Source of the DNA: Streptomyces himalayensis subsp. himalayensis
GTDB lineage: Bacteria > Actinomycetota > Actinomycetes > Streptomycetales > Streptomycetaceae
Length of the DNA stretch: 64,000 nt
NCBI RefSeq assembly: GCF_013778455.1
Contig: NZ_JACEHE010000001.1
Location: forward strand, 310,001 to 374,000
Direction of reading: 5' to 3'
Position 1 is the first letter of the stretch, and each line of letters begins with the position of its first letter. The notes beneath the pieces are model-generated. The model was not told where the DNA came from, did no database searches, and saw only the letters and a program-made list of their open reading frames with translations. This document shows positions 1 through 8,304 of the stretch, piece after piece. Made by a program: the position numbers and the translations under genes.

Positions 1-78
1 CCCCTCCACCTCCGTGATGGGCGTCATACGATGAGAATCGCATGAAATGCAATGAAACCGACTCAAAGGGTGCTTAAC

Positions 79-1167
79 GTGCGATCGATTTGGAACGGAG
101 CCATCTCCTTCGGGCTGGTCAGCATTCCGATCAAGCTCGTGAACGCCACCGAGAGCCACTCCGTCGCCTTCCGCCAGATCCACACCGAGGACGGCGGACG
201 GATCCGCTACCGCAAGGTGTGCGAACTGGAGGACAAGGAGGTGACCCAGGGCGAGATCGGCAAGGGGTACGAGGATGCGGATGGGACGATCATCCCGATC
301 ACCGAGGAGGACCTCGCCTCGCTGCCGATCCCGACGGCCAAGACGATCGAGATCGTCGCCTTCATCCCGGCCGAGCGCATCGACCCCCTCCAGATGGACG
401 CGGCGTACTACCTCGTCGCGAACGGCGTGCCCGCGGCCAAGCCGTACACGCTGCTGCGCGAGGCGCTCAAGCGCAGCCAGAGAGTCGCCATCGCCAAGTT
501 CGCGCTCAGAGGCCGGGAGCGGCTCGGCATGCTGCGCGTCGTCGGCGACGCGATCGCCATGCACGGGCTGCTGTGGCCGGACGAGATCCGCGCCGCCGAC
601 GACGCCGCACCCACCACGCATGTGACGGTGCGCGACGCGGAGCTGGACCTCGCCGACGCGCTCATGGACACGCTGGGCGAGGTCGACCTGGACACGCTGC
701 ACGACGACTACCGCGAGGCCGTCGAGGAGCTCATCGCCTCCAAGATCTCCGGCGCCCCGCTCGAGCATGTGCCCGTGGCGGAGGAGCGGGCGGGCAAGGT
801 CATCGACCTCATGGCGGCCCTGGAGAACTCCGTCCGCGCCGCCCAGGCCGCGCGTGGTGAGGAGGCCGCCGGAGGCGGCGGAGAGGGCGAGGCCGAGGTG
901 AAGCCGCTGCCCGCCCGCAGGGCGCGGCGATCCGTGCCTGCCGCCCCCAAGGAGGTCGGCGGCAAGAAGTCGACGGCCACGAAGAAGGCCGCGGCGGGGA
1001 AGAAGACGGCGGCGAAGAAGGCGAGCACCTCGAAGACGACGGCGTCGAGTTCGTCGGCGACGAAGAAGAGCGCCGCCGCCTCGAAGTCGGGAACCAAGGC
1101 CAAGGCCGGAGCAGGCGCCGGGGCGTCGGCCAAGAAGACGGCTTCACGTCGGCGCACGTCTGCGTGA
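79..1167 (+). CDS. ku: Ku-family DNA end-binding protein
   Basis: Bacterial Ku homodimer subunit, which binds double-strand DNA ends and recruits LigD in non-homologous end joining. The protein opens with the family signature IWNGAISFGLVSIPIKL, followed by the single Ku core domain (about residues 1-255). Residues about 295-362 form a Lys/Ala/Ser/Thr-rich basic tail, a form common in streptomycete Ku proteins and thought to bind DNA. I chose GTG at 79 because the family signature starts there and AAAGGG lies upstream; an in-frame ATG at 52 would add nine residues. No ligase gene lies beside it in this window. Identification is secure. Confidence 0.95.
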   Translation: MRSIWNGAISFGLVSIPIKLVNATESHSVAFRQIHTEDGGRIRYRKVCELEDKEVTQGEIGKGYEDADGTIIPITEEDLASLPIPTAKTIEIVAFIPAERIDPLQMDAAYYLVANGVPAAKPYTLLREALKRSQRVAIAKFALRGRERLGMLRVVGDAIAMHGLLWPDEIRAADDAAPTTHVTVRDAELDLADALMDTLGEVDLDTLHDDYREAVEELIASKISGAPLEHVPVAEERAGKVIDLMAALENSVRAAQAARGEEAAGGGGEGEAEVKPLPARRARRSVPAAPKEVGGKKSTATKKAAAGKKTAAKKASTSKTTASSSSATKKSAAASKSGTKAKAGAGAGASAKKTASRRRTSA

Positions 1168-1313
1168 TGCCTCCGGCCGGTGGGGGGCGCCACCTGCCGG
1201 TGGGTGCGTCGGGGCCGCGCCGAACGGGTGGGCACAACGCACGACGGCGGGTGCGTCGCGTATGGCCTGTGCCCCGGTTGGGGCGCACCCCGCACGGCGG
1301 TGCGCCGGCGCCC

Positions 1314-1811
1314 TCATGGCGGCGCGACCCCGAGGGCCACCCTCGTGTCGGTCAGCACGCCGCAGGCGAAGAACGCCGTGAGCTCTTCGGGCGTGGCGCC
1401 GGTGCGGGCGCGTACCAGGTCCCAGAGGTCCAGCCAGTCGCGGCGGACCCGCTCCGTGAAGGCGGGACGGTCCGTGGACGCCGCCGCGGCGATGGCCTGG
1501 AGCTGCATCAGCGGGATGTCCGGGTCGTGCAGCAACCGTGCGCGCGCGTCCGCCATCGCCGTCAGCGCCTCCGCACCGCTCAGACCTTCGGCGGCATGCG
1601 CGAACGCCTCAGCCATCCGGCGGAACGATCGCTCGGCGGCCGCTTCGAACAGGGCGTGCTTGGTGGGGAACAGCCGGAACAGATACGGCTGCGAGACGCC
1701 GACCCGGCGGGCGATCGCCTCCGTCGACGTGCCGTGGAAACCGCCCCGCGCAAACTCCGCCACGGCTGCCAGCACCACGCTCTCCCGCCGCTCGGCCGCA
1801 CTCAGCCGCAT
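1314..1811 (-). CDS. TetR-family transcriptional regulator (short)
   Basis: An N-terminal TetR helix-turn-helix is clear (residues about 5-50: VLAAVAEFARGGFHGTSTEAIA then VSQPYLFRLFPTKHALF). At 165 residues it is shorter than the usual 190-220, so the ligand domain is reduced at its C-terminus. The ATG follows an AGGA ribosome site seven bases away. It lies 36 bp downstream of the FAD oxidoreductase gene on the same strand, so it probably belongs to the minus-strand transcript FabD-oxidoreductase-TetR and controls part of the polyketide locus. It has no feature marking it as a butyrolactone receptor, and its ligand cannot be inferred. Confidence 0.85.
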   Translation of the reverse strand: MRLSAAERRESVVLAAVAEFARGGFHGTSTEAIARRVGVSQPYLFRLFPTKHALFEAAAERSFRRMAEAFAHAAEGLSGAEALTAMADARARLLHDPDIPLMQLQAIAAAASTDRPAFTERVRRDWLDLWDLVRARTGATPEELTAFFACGVLTDTRVALGVAPP

Positions 1812-1847
1812 ACCGGTCCTGCTCCCATGCGTGTCTCCTCTTCCGGA

Positions 1848-3512
1848 TCAGAGCCGGAGGTCGTCTCCGCGCGACACGGCCAGCGGATCCCAGTCCGTGT
1901 GGCGTTCCGGCAGCAGTGACGGATCGCCGAGGACCGCCCCGGTGTGCACCTCGTGCATCAGGCGCCGGTCGAGGATCCGGCCCGCGCAGGCGATGCCGCT
2001 GACCGCCGAGCCCGTGATGCCGTTGCCGTAACGGGTGTCGGCACCGGCGATGTACAGGCCCTCGACGAACGTCGCCGTGTCGGGCCGGGCCCCGGCGGCG
2101 CCCCAGTGCGCCATGCCGAAGGGCGTGCCGCCGCTGGACAGCGTGTACCGCTCGTGGGTGAGCGGGGTCGCCGTCTCCAGATGCGTGATGTGGTCCCGGA
2201 ACGGGCCGAGCGCCTCCTCGGCCGTATCGAGCACGGCCTCGGTCAGCCGCGCCTTCTCCTGCTGGTACGAAGCGTCGCGGCGGTACTTCTCACCGTCGGC
2301 GGGACCCGTACTCACCCCCCAGCTCTCGAATCCGGGCGGGCAGAGCGTCATCAGCTGGAAGTTGGAGTGGCCGGGCGGGCAGATGCGGCGGGTGACCGGG
2401 TCCTTGCCGGAGGCGAAGGACGCGAAGAGGAAGTCGCCGCCGCCCCTCGTGGTGCCGGCGCGCAGTCCGTCGTAGAACCGCTCGATGTCGTCGCCCCGGT
2501 ACCACCACAGGTTGGCGTGGTGCCCGATGTCCCGGTCCAGGGCGACGTACACCGCCGCCCAGGGCAGCGCCATGCGCGCGTCCCGGGTCTTGGCGGCCAG
2601 GCGCCGCGGCAGCTTCTCCGCGCCGACCAGGCCGAGCATGGTGCGCCGGTAGTCGGCGTTGGAGACCACGACGGGCGCCGTGGCCCGGCTGCCGTCGGAG
2701 AACTCGACGCCCTGTGTACGGCCGCCGTCGACCAGGATCCGGGTCACCCTGCTGTATGTCCGCAGGGCACCCCCGTACGCGCGTACCACCTCGAGCAGGC
2801 CGGCCGCGAGCATCTGGCCGCCGCCCTCCGGGTAGTAGGCGCCCCGGACGTAGTGGTCGGTCACCGTGGCGTGCAGGGCGACCGTCGCCTCGTCCGGGGC
2901 CATGCCGTAGTTGGGCGACTGGGCGGCGAGCAGCGTCCGGGCACGGGCGGAGAGTCCGCAGTGGTCGAACAGCTCCTTCAGAGTGCGGCGGCCCCAGGCC
3001 ACCGACTGCGGGGCGTGGCGCGGGAGTTCGGGCATCGGCACGTCCTCGGCGGCGATGATCGCGTCGCGCCGCTCGGCGCCGAGCCCGGCCACGACGTCGA
3101 GGAACGTGTCGATCCCGGCGGCGTCCTCGGGGCACGCCTCCTGCAGACGCTTGCGGTACGCCGCCCAGTCCGCCGGCATGTCGAGCGTGGCGCCGGGGAT
3201 CACGATCCGGTCGAAGCCGTCCCGGTCCATCTCCCGGTACGTCAGCCGTCCGGCGAGGCCGAGGCCGTCCAGGATGGCGGGGAGCAGCCCGCCGGGGCCG
3301 CAGTCGCCGAGATAGTGGACTCCGACGTCGAACTCGTAGGCGCGGCGCCTGCGGAACACATGGCTGTTGCCGCCCGCGATGCCCGCCTGCTCCACGACCA
3401 GCACCCGCTTGCCGCCCACCGCGAGATACGCGGCGCAGACCAGGCCGCCGATGCCCGAGCCGATGACGACCGCGTCCCACTCGTCGTTCTGACGGCCGTT
3501 CGCCCCGCTCAT
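1848..3512 (-). CDS. FAD oxidoreductase, phytoene desaturase / carotenoid isomerase-like
   Basis: A 554-residue NAD(P)/FAD-binding amine-oxidase-fold protein. The dinucleotide motif VVIGSGIGGLVCAAYL starts near residue 14, with the second-strand Glu in VLVVEQ. The C-terminus carries the FAD-contact block GLYIAGADTRYGNGITGSAVSG. The domain layout is that of CrtI/CrtISO and retinol-saturase-like enzymes, which desaturate or isomerise conjugated polyenes. The ATG at 3512 overlaps the transacylase stop by four bases, so the two are translationally coupled. In a reducing type II PKS locus this suggests a tailoring step on a conjugated acyl chain; the substrate is inference. Longer readings that start inside the transacylase gene are not supported. 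Confidence 0.85.
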   Translation of the reverse strand: MSGANGRQNDEWDAVVIGSGIGGLVCAAYLAVGGKRVLVVEQAGIAGGNSHVFRRRRAYEFDVGVHYLGDCGPGGLLPAILDGLGLAGRLTYREMDRDGFDRIVIPGATLDMPADWAAYRKRLQEACPEDAAGIDTFLDVVAGLGAERRDAIIAAEDVPMPELPRHAPQSVAWGRRTLKELFDHCGLSARARTLLAAQSPNYGMAPDEATVALHATVTDHYVRGAYYPEGGGQMLAAGLLEVVRAYGGALRTYSRVTRILVDGGRTQGVEFSDGSRATAPVVVSNADYRRTMLGLVGAEKLPRRLAAKTRDARMALPWAAVYVALDRDIGHHANLWWYRGDDIERFYDGLRAGTTRGGGDFLFASFASGKDPVTRRICPPGHSNFQLMTLCPPGFESWGVSTGPADGEKYRRDASYQQEKARLTEAVLDTAEEALGPFRDHITHLETATPLTHERYTLSSGGTPFGMAHWGAAGARPDTATFVEGLYIAGADTRYGNGITGSAVSGIACAGRILDRRLMHEVHTGAVLGDPSLLPERHTDWDPLAVSRGDDLRL

Positions 3513-4477
3513 GCCACGCTCCGCGTGAGGGTGGCCGGCACCGCGGGCAGCTGGCCCGGCTCGCTCACCGTCAGCCGGGTGACCTGAGGGGCGATCTTGC
3601 GGGCGAGGCCGGTGAGCGTCCGGCCAGGACCGATCTCCACGAACATGTCGCAGTGCAGCGTCTCGGCCATCGTGCGCACCGAGTCCGTCCAGCGCACCGG
3701 GCCGGTCAGCTGGCGCTCGAGCAGCGTCGCCCAGTCGTCCGAGCCCCGGTGGGCGCGGGCGTCGACGTTCGCCACGACCGGCGCGAAGCCGTGCAGGAAC
3801 TCGGCCTTCTTCAGAGTCTTCGCGAAGGACGCGGCCGCGGGAGCCATCAGCGGGGTGTGGAAGGCGCCGCCCACAGGGATGGACACGACACGGGTCGCGC
3901 CCAGCTCCTCGGCCGCGGCCGAGCAACGCGCCACGGACTCCGAATCGCCCGAAACAACGGTCTGCTGGGGCGAGTTGAGGTTCGCCACCCAGACCCGGCC
4001 GCCCTCCTCGCGTACTCCGGCCGCGGCCCGCTCCAGCTCCCCGGCGGACAGCCCGAGCACGACCGCCATGGTGCCCGGCTCGGCCGCGCACGCCTTCCGC
4101 ATCGCCTCGCCGCGCGCCGCGACCAGCCGTACGCCGTCGTCGAACCCGATGACCCCGGCGGCCACCAGGGCCGCGTACTCGCCGAGGCTGTGACCCGCGC
4201 ACACGGCGGGACGGCCCGCGGCCGGCAGCGCCTGGCGCAGCTCGGTCAGGATCACCATCTCGAGTACGAACGTCGCCAGCTGGGCGTTGTCGGTGCGACG
4301 CAGATACTCCTCATCGGCGCGCAGCAGCAGCTCCACCACGTCGCGCCCGGACACCTCGCTCGCACGCTCGGCCAGGAACCAGCCGGGACGCCCGGCCCAG
4401 GGCCGCCCCATTCCGGGCTGCTGCGCGCCCTGCCCGGGGAATACCAATGCCAATCGCGGTCCGCTCATATCGGCCAT
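3509..4477 (-). CDS. Malonyl-CoA:ACP transacylase (FabD-like), cluster copy
   Basis: A FabD-type acyltransferase that loads malonyl units onto the ACP. The N-terminus LALVFPGQGAQQPGMG and the nucleophile elbow GHSLGE (Ser near residue 97) are intact, and GGAFHTPLM supplies the second catalytic-region His. Length (322 aa) is normal. Start: ATG at 4477 with AGAAGAGG just upstream; ATG at 4468 (MSGPRLAL) has a longer, also usable spacing. It is divergent from the ACP-KS-CLF operon across a 231-bp gap and coupled to the oxidoreductase. A dedicated transacylase is unusual for aromatic type II clusters, which borrow the fatty-acid enzyme, and fits a more fatty-acid-like reducing PKS. Confidence 0.92.
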   Translation of the reverse strand: MADMSGPRLALVFPGQGAQQPGMGRPWAGRPGWFLAERASEVSGRDVVELLLRADEEYLRRTDNAQLATFVLEMVILTELRQALPAAGRPAVCAGHSLGEYAALVAAGVIGFDDGVRLVAARGEAMRKACAAEPGTMAVVLGLSAGELERAAAGVREEGGRVWVANLNSPQQTVVSGDSESVARCSAAAEELGATRVVSIPVGGAFHTPLMAPAAASFAKTLKKAEFLHGFAPVVANVDARAHRGSDDWATLLERQLTGPVRWTDSVRTMAETLHCDMFVEIGPGRTLTGLARKIAPQVTRLTVSEPGQLPAVPATLTRSVA

Positions 4478-4597
4478 CGACCTCTTCTGTCTCCCGTGAA
4501 TTCGAGCAACAGCGATGCTGGCAGGGGTGTTTGGAAACTCCGTAGAGGGCAGATAAAAGGCCGATCGATTTTCGTTGCGCGGCAGCATCGGGGTCTT

Positions 4598-4631
4598 CTG
4601 TCACTTTCGGGGAATGCGCTGTCTCTTTGGT
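4598..4631. promoter_or_regulatory. Direct repeats in the FabD/ACP divergent promoter gap
   Basis: Two similar segments, CTGTCACTTTCGG at 4598 and CTGTCTCTTTGG at 4619, are spaced 21 bp apart, about two helical turns. SARP regulators bind direct heptamer-like repeats with about this spacing, and a SARP gene lies at 21.4-22.3 kb. The match to a SARP box is suggestive only. Confidence 0.3.
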
Positions 4632-4708
4632 GGGTCGTCCCTTGTCGGGCCAACTCCCGGCCCCCTACGTTCCTTTCGTCCGGCCAGAAGGCGATGAGAG
4701 GAAAACGC

Positions 4709-4984
4709 ATGACTCAGCAGACCGTGGCAACGGCGGCCGACTACCACGAGCAGGTGGGCCGGATCGTCGTCGAGGAACTCGAGCTGGAGGACGGTGAGCT
4801 GACCGACAACGGGCATTTCATCGACGACTACGACAGCGACTCGCTCTCGCTCATCACGGTCGTCTCCCGAATAGAGAAGGAATTGGGCGTGACCATTCCG
4901 AAGACCGAGCTCGGCGAGCTGGTGAACCTGCGTCTGCTGGTCGACGCCGTCGTGCAGCACGCCGGGGAGAGTGCGCATGGCTGA
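4709..4984 (+). CDS. Acyl carrier protein
   Basis: A discrete 91-residue ACP carrying the growing acyl chain. The phosphopantetheine site is DSDSLSLI with Ser45, in the usual place at the start of helix 2, and the flanking acidic helix (RIEKELGVTIPKTEL) is typical. ATG at 4709 follows GAGAGG at good spacing. The stop overlaps the ketosynthase start by eight bases. Activation is probably by the Sfp-type transferase at 20.4 kb. The isolated ACP next to KS and CLF marks a type II PKS minimal set. Confidence 0.93.
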   Translation: MTQQTVATAADYHEQVGRIVVEELELEDGELTDNGHFIDDYDSDSLSLITVVSRIEKELGVTIPKTELGELVNLRLLVDAVVQHAGESAHG

Positions 4985-6224
4985 GCCCGTGCAGTCCGTG
5001 AACGACGCGGCGGCCGGCCGCCGCGTCGTCATCACCGGCCTGGGGGCGGTGTCGCCCGTCGGCATCGGAGCCGACGTGTTCGCGTCCGCCGTACGGGCGG
5101 GCGCGAGCGGCACCGCGCCGATCGAGAGCTTCGACGCGAGCGGCTTCCCGCGCCGCAAGGCAGGCGAGGTCCTGGACTTCGAGCCCACCGACCACCTCAA
5201 GCGGCTGGACCCCGGGCAGTGGGGCCGCAGCGGTCTGCTGGCGGCAGCGGCCGCCCGGCTCGCCGTCGCGGACGCCGGCATCGACGAAGGCCGCCTCGAG
5301 ACCGCGCAGGCCGGCGCGATCATGGGCACCACCAGCGGTGAGTCCGCGGTCGTCCAGGCCCTGGCCGAGCAGTGGGTGGCAGGCGGCCTCGAGTCGCTCG
5401 ACGGCGAGCTCGCCGGACAGACCCCGGCGTCACGTATCGCCAACGCGGTCAGCGCGGAACTGCGCCTCACCGGCGAGACGCAGACCATCCCAACCGCCTG
5501 CTCCGCCTCCAACTACGCACTCGGCTACGCCTACGACCTGGTGCGCAGCGGCGAGGCCGACGTGATGCTGGCGGGTGGCGCCGACGCCGTGAACCGGCTC
5601 ACGCACGCCGGTTTCTACGCGCTCGGTGCCATGGCCGAGGACGTGCCGCGGCCCTTCGCAGCCGACCGCTCCGGCATCGTCACCGGAGAGGGCGGCGCGG
5701 TGCTGGTCCTGGAGACCTACGACAGCGCACGGGAGCGCGGCGCCCGTATCTATGCCGAGATCCTCGGATACGCGGCCAACTGCGACGCCGCCCACATGGT
5801 GCACCCCGATGCCGCCAGCATCGCCGCGTGCATCCGGGCCGCGCACGAGGCGGCCGGCGTCGACCCGTCGCAGATCGACTACATCTGCGCGCACGGCACC
5901 GGCACACCCACCAACGACTCCACCGAGGTCGCCGCCGCCCGCGAGGTCTTCGGCGACCGGATCCCGCCGATCAGCTCCATCAAGTCGATGCTCGGCCACA
6001 CCATGGGCGCGGCATCCGGCTTCGGCGCGATCGCCTGCTGCAAGGCGCTGGAGCAGGACTTCCTGCCGCCCACCGCCAATGTCACCGAGCCCGACCCGGA
6101 ACTCGGCGAGGGCGTCGACTGCGTGCCGGGCACCGGCCGCGCGGCACGCCTGGACATCGTGCAGAACCATGGCTTCGCGTTCGGCGGGAACAACGTCATC
6201 ACCATCCTGGGGAGGGTCTCGTGA
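4977..6224 (+). CDS. Type II PKS ketosynthase (KS-alpha, FabF-like)
   Basis: A 415-residue beta-ketoacyl-ACP synthase that catalyses decarboxylative Claisen condensation on ACP. All catalytic residues are visible: Cys175 in IPTACSASNYA, His306 in CAHGTGTPTND, and His341 in SIKSMLGHTMGAASG with Lys336. ATG at 4977 is inside the ACP gene (eight-base overlap). Its stop overlaps the GTG of the next gene. The adjacent Gln-type partner identifies a KS/CLF heterodimer. With KR and hotdog dehydratases in the locus it is best read as a reducing type II PKS ketosynthase rather than an aromatic one, but assignment to that clade needs a tree. Confidence 0.93.
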   Translation: MAEPVQSVNDAAAGRRVVITGLGAVSPVGIGADVFASAVRAGASGTAPIESFDASGFPRRKAGEVLDFEPTDHLKRLDPGQWGRSGLLAAAAARLAVADAGIDEGRLETAQAGAIMGTTSGESAVVQALAEQWVAGGLESLDGELAGQTPASRIANAVSAELRLTGETQTIPTACSASNYALGYAYDLVRSGEADVMLAGGADAVNRLTHAGFYALGAMAEDVPRPFAADRSGIVTGEGGAVLVLETYDSARERGARIYAEILGYAANCDAAHMVHPDAASIAACIRAAHEAAGVDPSQIDYICAHGTGTPTNDSTEVAAAREVFGDRIPPISSIKSMLGHTMGAASGFGAIACCKALEQDFLPPTANVTEPDPELGEGVDCVPGTGRAARLDIVQNHGFAFGGNNVITILGRVS

Positions 6225-7369
6225 CGACCGCTACCGCCGCCCCGGCCGCCGCCACCACGGCCACGGTCGAACCGCTGTACGTCACCGGGGCGGGCGTCGT
6301 CTCCTCCGCAGGCCACGGCCTGGCCCCGCTCGCCGAAGCCCTGCGGAGCAAGTCGGCCGTCTCCTACGGCGATCCGGTCGGCGAGTCCTACGGCGATCCG
6401 GTCGGCGACGACGCGGACGCGTACCCGCCGCGCCCGGTCCGCGCCGTGCAGGGCTTCAGGGTCCAGGACCATCTGGGCCGCAAGGGCACCAAGTACCTGG
6501 ACCGGCTCACGTCCTTCGGCCTGGTGGCCTGCAAGGAGGTGCTCGAAGGGCTGGAGGGTACGGAGCGCGAAGGCGGCCGTACCGGAGTGGTGCTGGCCAC
6601 CAACACCGGCTCCGTTTCGACGCACAGCACCCTGCTGTACGACACGCTGACGCTCGAGAAGCCGTATCTGGTGAACCCGGGCCGGTTCCCGAACACCGTC
6701 ATGAACAGCACCTCCGGCCAGATCGCCATCCGCAACGGGCTGCGCGGCCTGAACGCGACCGTCGCCGGCGGGCAGACCGCCTCGCTGCTGGCCTTCCGGC
6801 ACGCCCGGCTCGCGCTCTCGCTGGGCCGTGCCGAGCGGCTGCTGGTCGGCGGTGCGGAGGAGCTGAGCGCCCCGGCGGCGTGGGCCTGGCACCGTACCGG
6901 CGTACTGCGCGAGGGCGCGGCGCTCGGTGAGGGCGCCGCGGTGTTCACCGTGCAGAAGGAGGCGCCTGCCGGGGGAGTGCTGGCCGAGATCCTCGCGTGC
7001 GAGGTGCGTTTCACGCCGGACCCGCGGCAGTACGCCGACGGGCTGGCCGACGCCGTTTCGCGCGCTCTGGACCGCAGTGGAGTCCGCCCGGAGGAGGTGG
7101 ACGACGTTTCCCTCGGCGCCGTCCACCACCGTGGTCTGGAGCGGATCGAGGAGCGCGGCGTGCGGGCCGCGCTGGGCGGCGGGCTGCCTCGGGCCGTGCG
7201 GGTCGCCGATGTGCTCGGTGAGACGTACAGCGCGAGCGGGGCCATGCAGCTCGCCGCCCTTCTCGGCCTCTGGGAGGCCGAGGAGGCCGTCGGCCCCCGG
7301 ACGGCGCTTGTCACGTCCGTCGGGCGGGACGGGAATGCGGCGGCGTTGGTGGTGCGTCGGCCTCGGTGA
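6221..7369 (+). CDS. Chain-length factor (KS-beta), Gln in place of active Cys
   Basis: A 382-residue KS-fold partner subunit. The active-site segment reads ATVAGGQTASLLA, so the nucleophilic Cys is replaced by Gln185, the hallmark of chain-length factors. The usual HGTGT motif is replaced by GAVHHRGLE, so it cannot condense by itself. It shapes the chain tunnel of the heterodimer. GTG at 6221 overlaps the KS stop (GTGA). Residues about 48-63 contain an exact in-frame duplication of SYGDPVG(E/D) (two 24-bp copies at about 6360-6407), apparently a recent slippage event in a surface loop. Confidence 0.92.
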   Translation: MTTATAAPAAATTATVEPLYVTGAGVVSSAGHGLAPLAEALRSKSAVSYGDPVGESYGDPVGDDADAYPPRPVRAVQGFRVQDHLGRKGTKYLDRLTSFGLVACKEVLEGLEGTEREGGRTGVVLATNTGSVSTHSTLLYDTLTLEKPYLVNPGRFPNTVMNSTSGQIAIRNGLRGLNATVAGGQTASLLAFRHARLALSLGRAERLLVGGAEELSAPAAWAWHRTGVLREGAALGEGAAVFTVQKEAPAGGVLAEILACEVRFTPDPRQYADGLADAVSRALDRSGVRPEEVDDVSLGAVHHRGLERIEERGVRAALGGGLPRAVRVADVLGETYSASGAMQLAALLGLWEAEEAVGPRTALVTSVGRDGNAAALVVRRPR

Positions 7370-7393
7370 CGTCCTGACGTCCGCCCCTCTGTC

Positions 7394-7439
7394 GCAGCGG
7401 CGCCCGCGAGTCTCCCCGCGGGTGCCGCTGCCCTTTTTT
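7394..7439 (+). terminator. Intrinsic terminator between CLF and dehydratase genes
   Basis: A 15-bp GC-rich stem (GCAGCGGCGCCCGCG paired with CGCGGGTGCCGCTGC, one mismatch) closes a short loop and is followed at once by CCTTTTTT. This is a canonical rho-independent terminator, 24 bp after the CLF stop and 39 bp before the next start codon. It should separate the ACP-KS-CLF transcript from the hotdog genes or act as an attenuator. Confidence 0.85.
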
Positions 7440-7477
7440 GGGCCCGCATTGGTGCAACGCTTTCCGAAGGAGTCCTC

Positions 7478-7891
7478 ATGCTCAATCCGGCCTACACCGG
7501 CCGTACTTATCCGCCTACCGCGCCTTACGAAGTCGGGCGCGAGAAAGTTCGGGAATTCGCCGGTGCCGTTCGGGCGCCTGCCGGAGGCGGGGATGTCGCG
7601 CCGCCCACCTTTCCCATCGTGCTGTCCATGCATGCTGAGAAGCAGGTGGTCGACGATCCCGATTTCGGGTTCGACTTCTCGCGGGTCGTGCACCGGGACC
7701 AGCGGTTCGAGGCGCGCCGCCCGATACGCGTCGGCGACCGGCTGACCGTGACCGTCGAGGTCGTGGCCGCCGACAGCGTCGACGGCAACGACGTCGTGAC
7801 CCTGCGCGGGCACATCCGTGAGGCCGACGGCGGTGCCCTCGTGTGCACGACGACATCCACCCTCGTCTCCCGGAAGGAGAACACACAGTGA
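7478..7891 (+). CDS. Hotdog dehydratase subunit A (HadA/FAS1-DH N-terminal-like)
   Basis: A 137-residue MaoC-like hotdog protein resembling the non-catalytic, substrate-binding HadA/HadC half of heterodimeric (R)-3-hydroxyacyl-ACP dehydratases. The opening GRTYPPTAPYEVGREKVREFAGAV and the segment FEARRPIRVGDRLTVTVEV are characteristic. It lacks the D-x-x-P-x-H catalytic motif found in the next gene. ATG at 7478 has a strong AAGGAG site. Its stop overlaps the following start. It probably forms a HadAB-like complex that dehydrates PKS-bound 3-hydroxyacyl chains. Confidence 0.85.
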   Translation: MLNPAYTGRTYPPTAPYEVGREKVREFAGAVRAPAGGGDVAPPTFPIVLSMHAEKQVVDDPDFGFDFSRVVHRDQRFEARRPIRVGDRLTVTVEVVAADSVDGNDVVTLRGHIREADGGALVCTTTSTLVSRKENTQ

Positions 7892-8304
7892 TGGCGCAGC
7901 TCGACGTCGGCGCGGCGATGCCGACGCGCACGTTCCGTATCACCCGAGCCGATCTCGTGCGTTATGCGGCCGCGTCCGGCGACCACAACCCCATCCACTG
8001 GTCCGACCGGCAGGCCGCCGAGGTGGGGCTGCCCGGCGTCATCGCGCACGGGATGCTCAGCATGGGGCTGGCCTCGACCGCCGTCTCCGACTGGGCGGGC
8101 GAGCGGGCCGCCGTCATCGAGTACGGGACCCGCTTCACCCGCCCCGTCCTGGTGCCCGACACCGCCGACGGCGTGGAGCTGACCGTCGACGGTGTCGTGG
8201 GCGAGGTCAGGGAAGACGGGACGGTTCGGGTCGATCTGACGGTGCGCTGCGGGACGCAGAAGGTGCTGGCACGGACCCGGGCCGTGCTGGCGCCCGGTCG
8301 ATAG
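7891..8304 (+). CDS. Hotdog dehydratase subunit B (HadB/MaoC-like, catalytic)
   Basis: A 137-residue MaoC-fold protein with the complete hydratase/dehydratase active site SGDHNPIHWSD (Asp31, His36) followed by GVIAHGM. Start is ATG at 7891 or the in-frame GTG at 7888, both overlapping the subunit A stop, with GGAAGGAG upstream. It is the catalytic partner of the preceding protein, and the pair would generate trans-2-enoyl or conjugated polyenoyl ACP in the PKS cycle. The last 98 bp overlap the 3' end of the convergent MFS gene. Confidence 0.88.
   Translation: MAQLDVGAAMPTRTFRITRADLVRYAAASGDHNPIHWSDRQAAEVGLPGVIAHGMLSMGLASTAVSDWAGERAAVIEYGTRFTRPVLVPDTADGVELTVDGVVGEVREDGTVRVDLTVRCGTQKVLARTRAVLAPGR

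Noticed and set aside
1314..1811. TetR gene as the gamma-butyrolactone receptor for the AfsA product
   Set aside because: It is short, 10 kb from afsA, lacks any visible receptor signature, and no ARE-type operator was seen.
3513..4202. N-terminal extension of the carotenoid-isomerase-like protein
   Set aside because: The sequence is an Arg/Gly-rich shadow of the transacylase; the dinucleotide motif follows the ATG at 3512.
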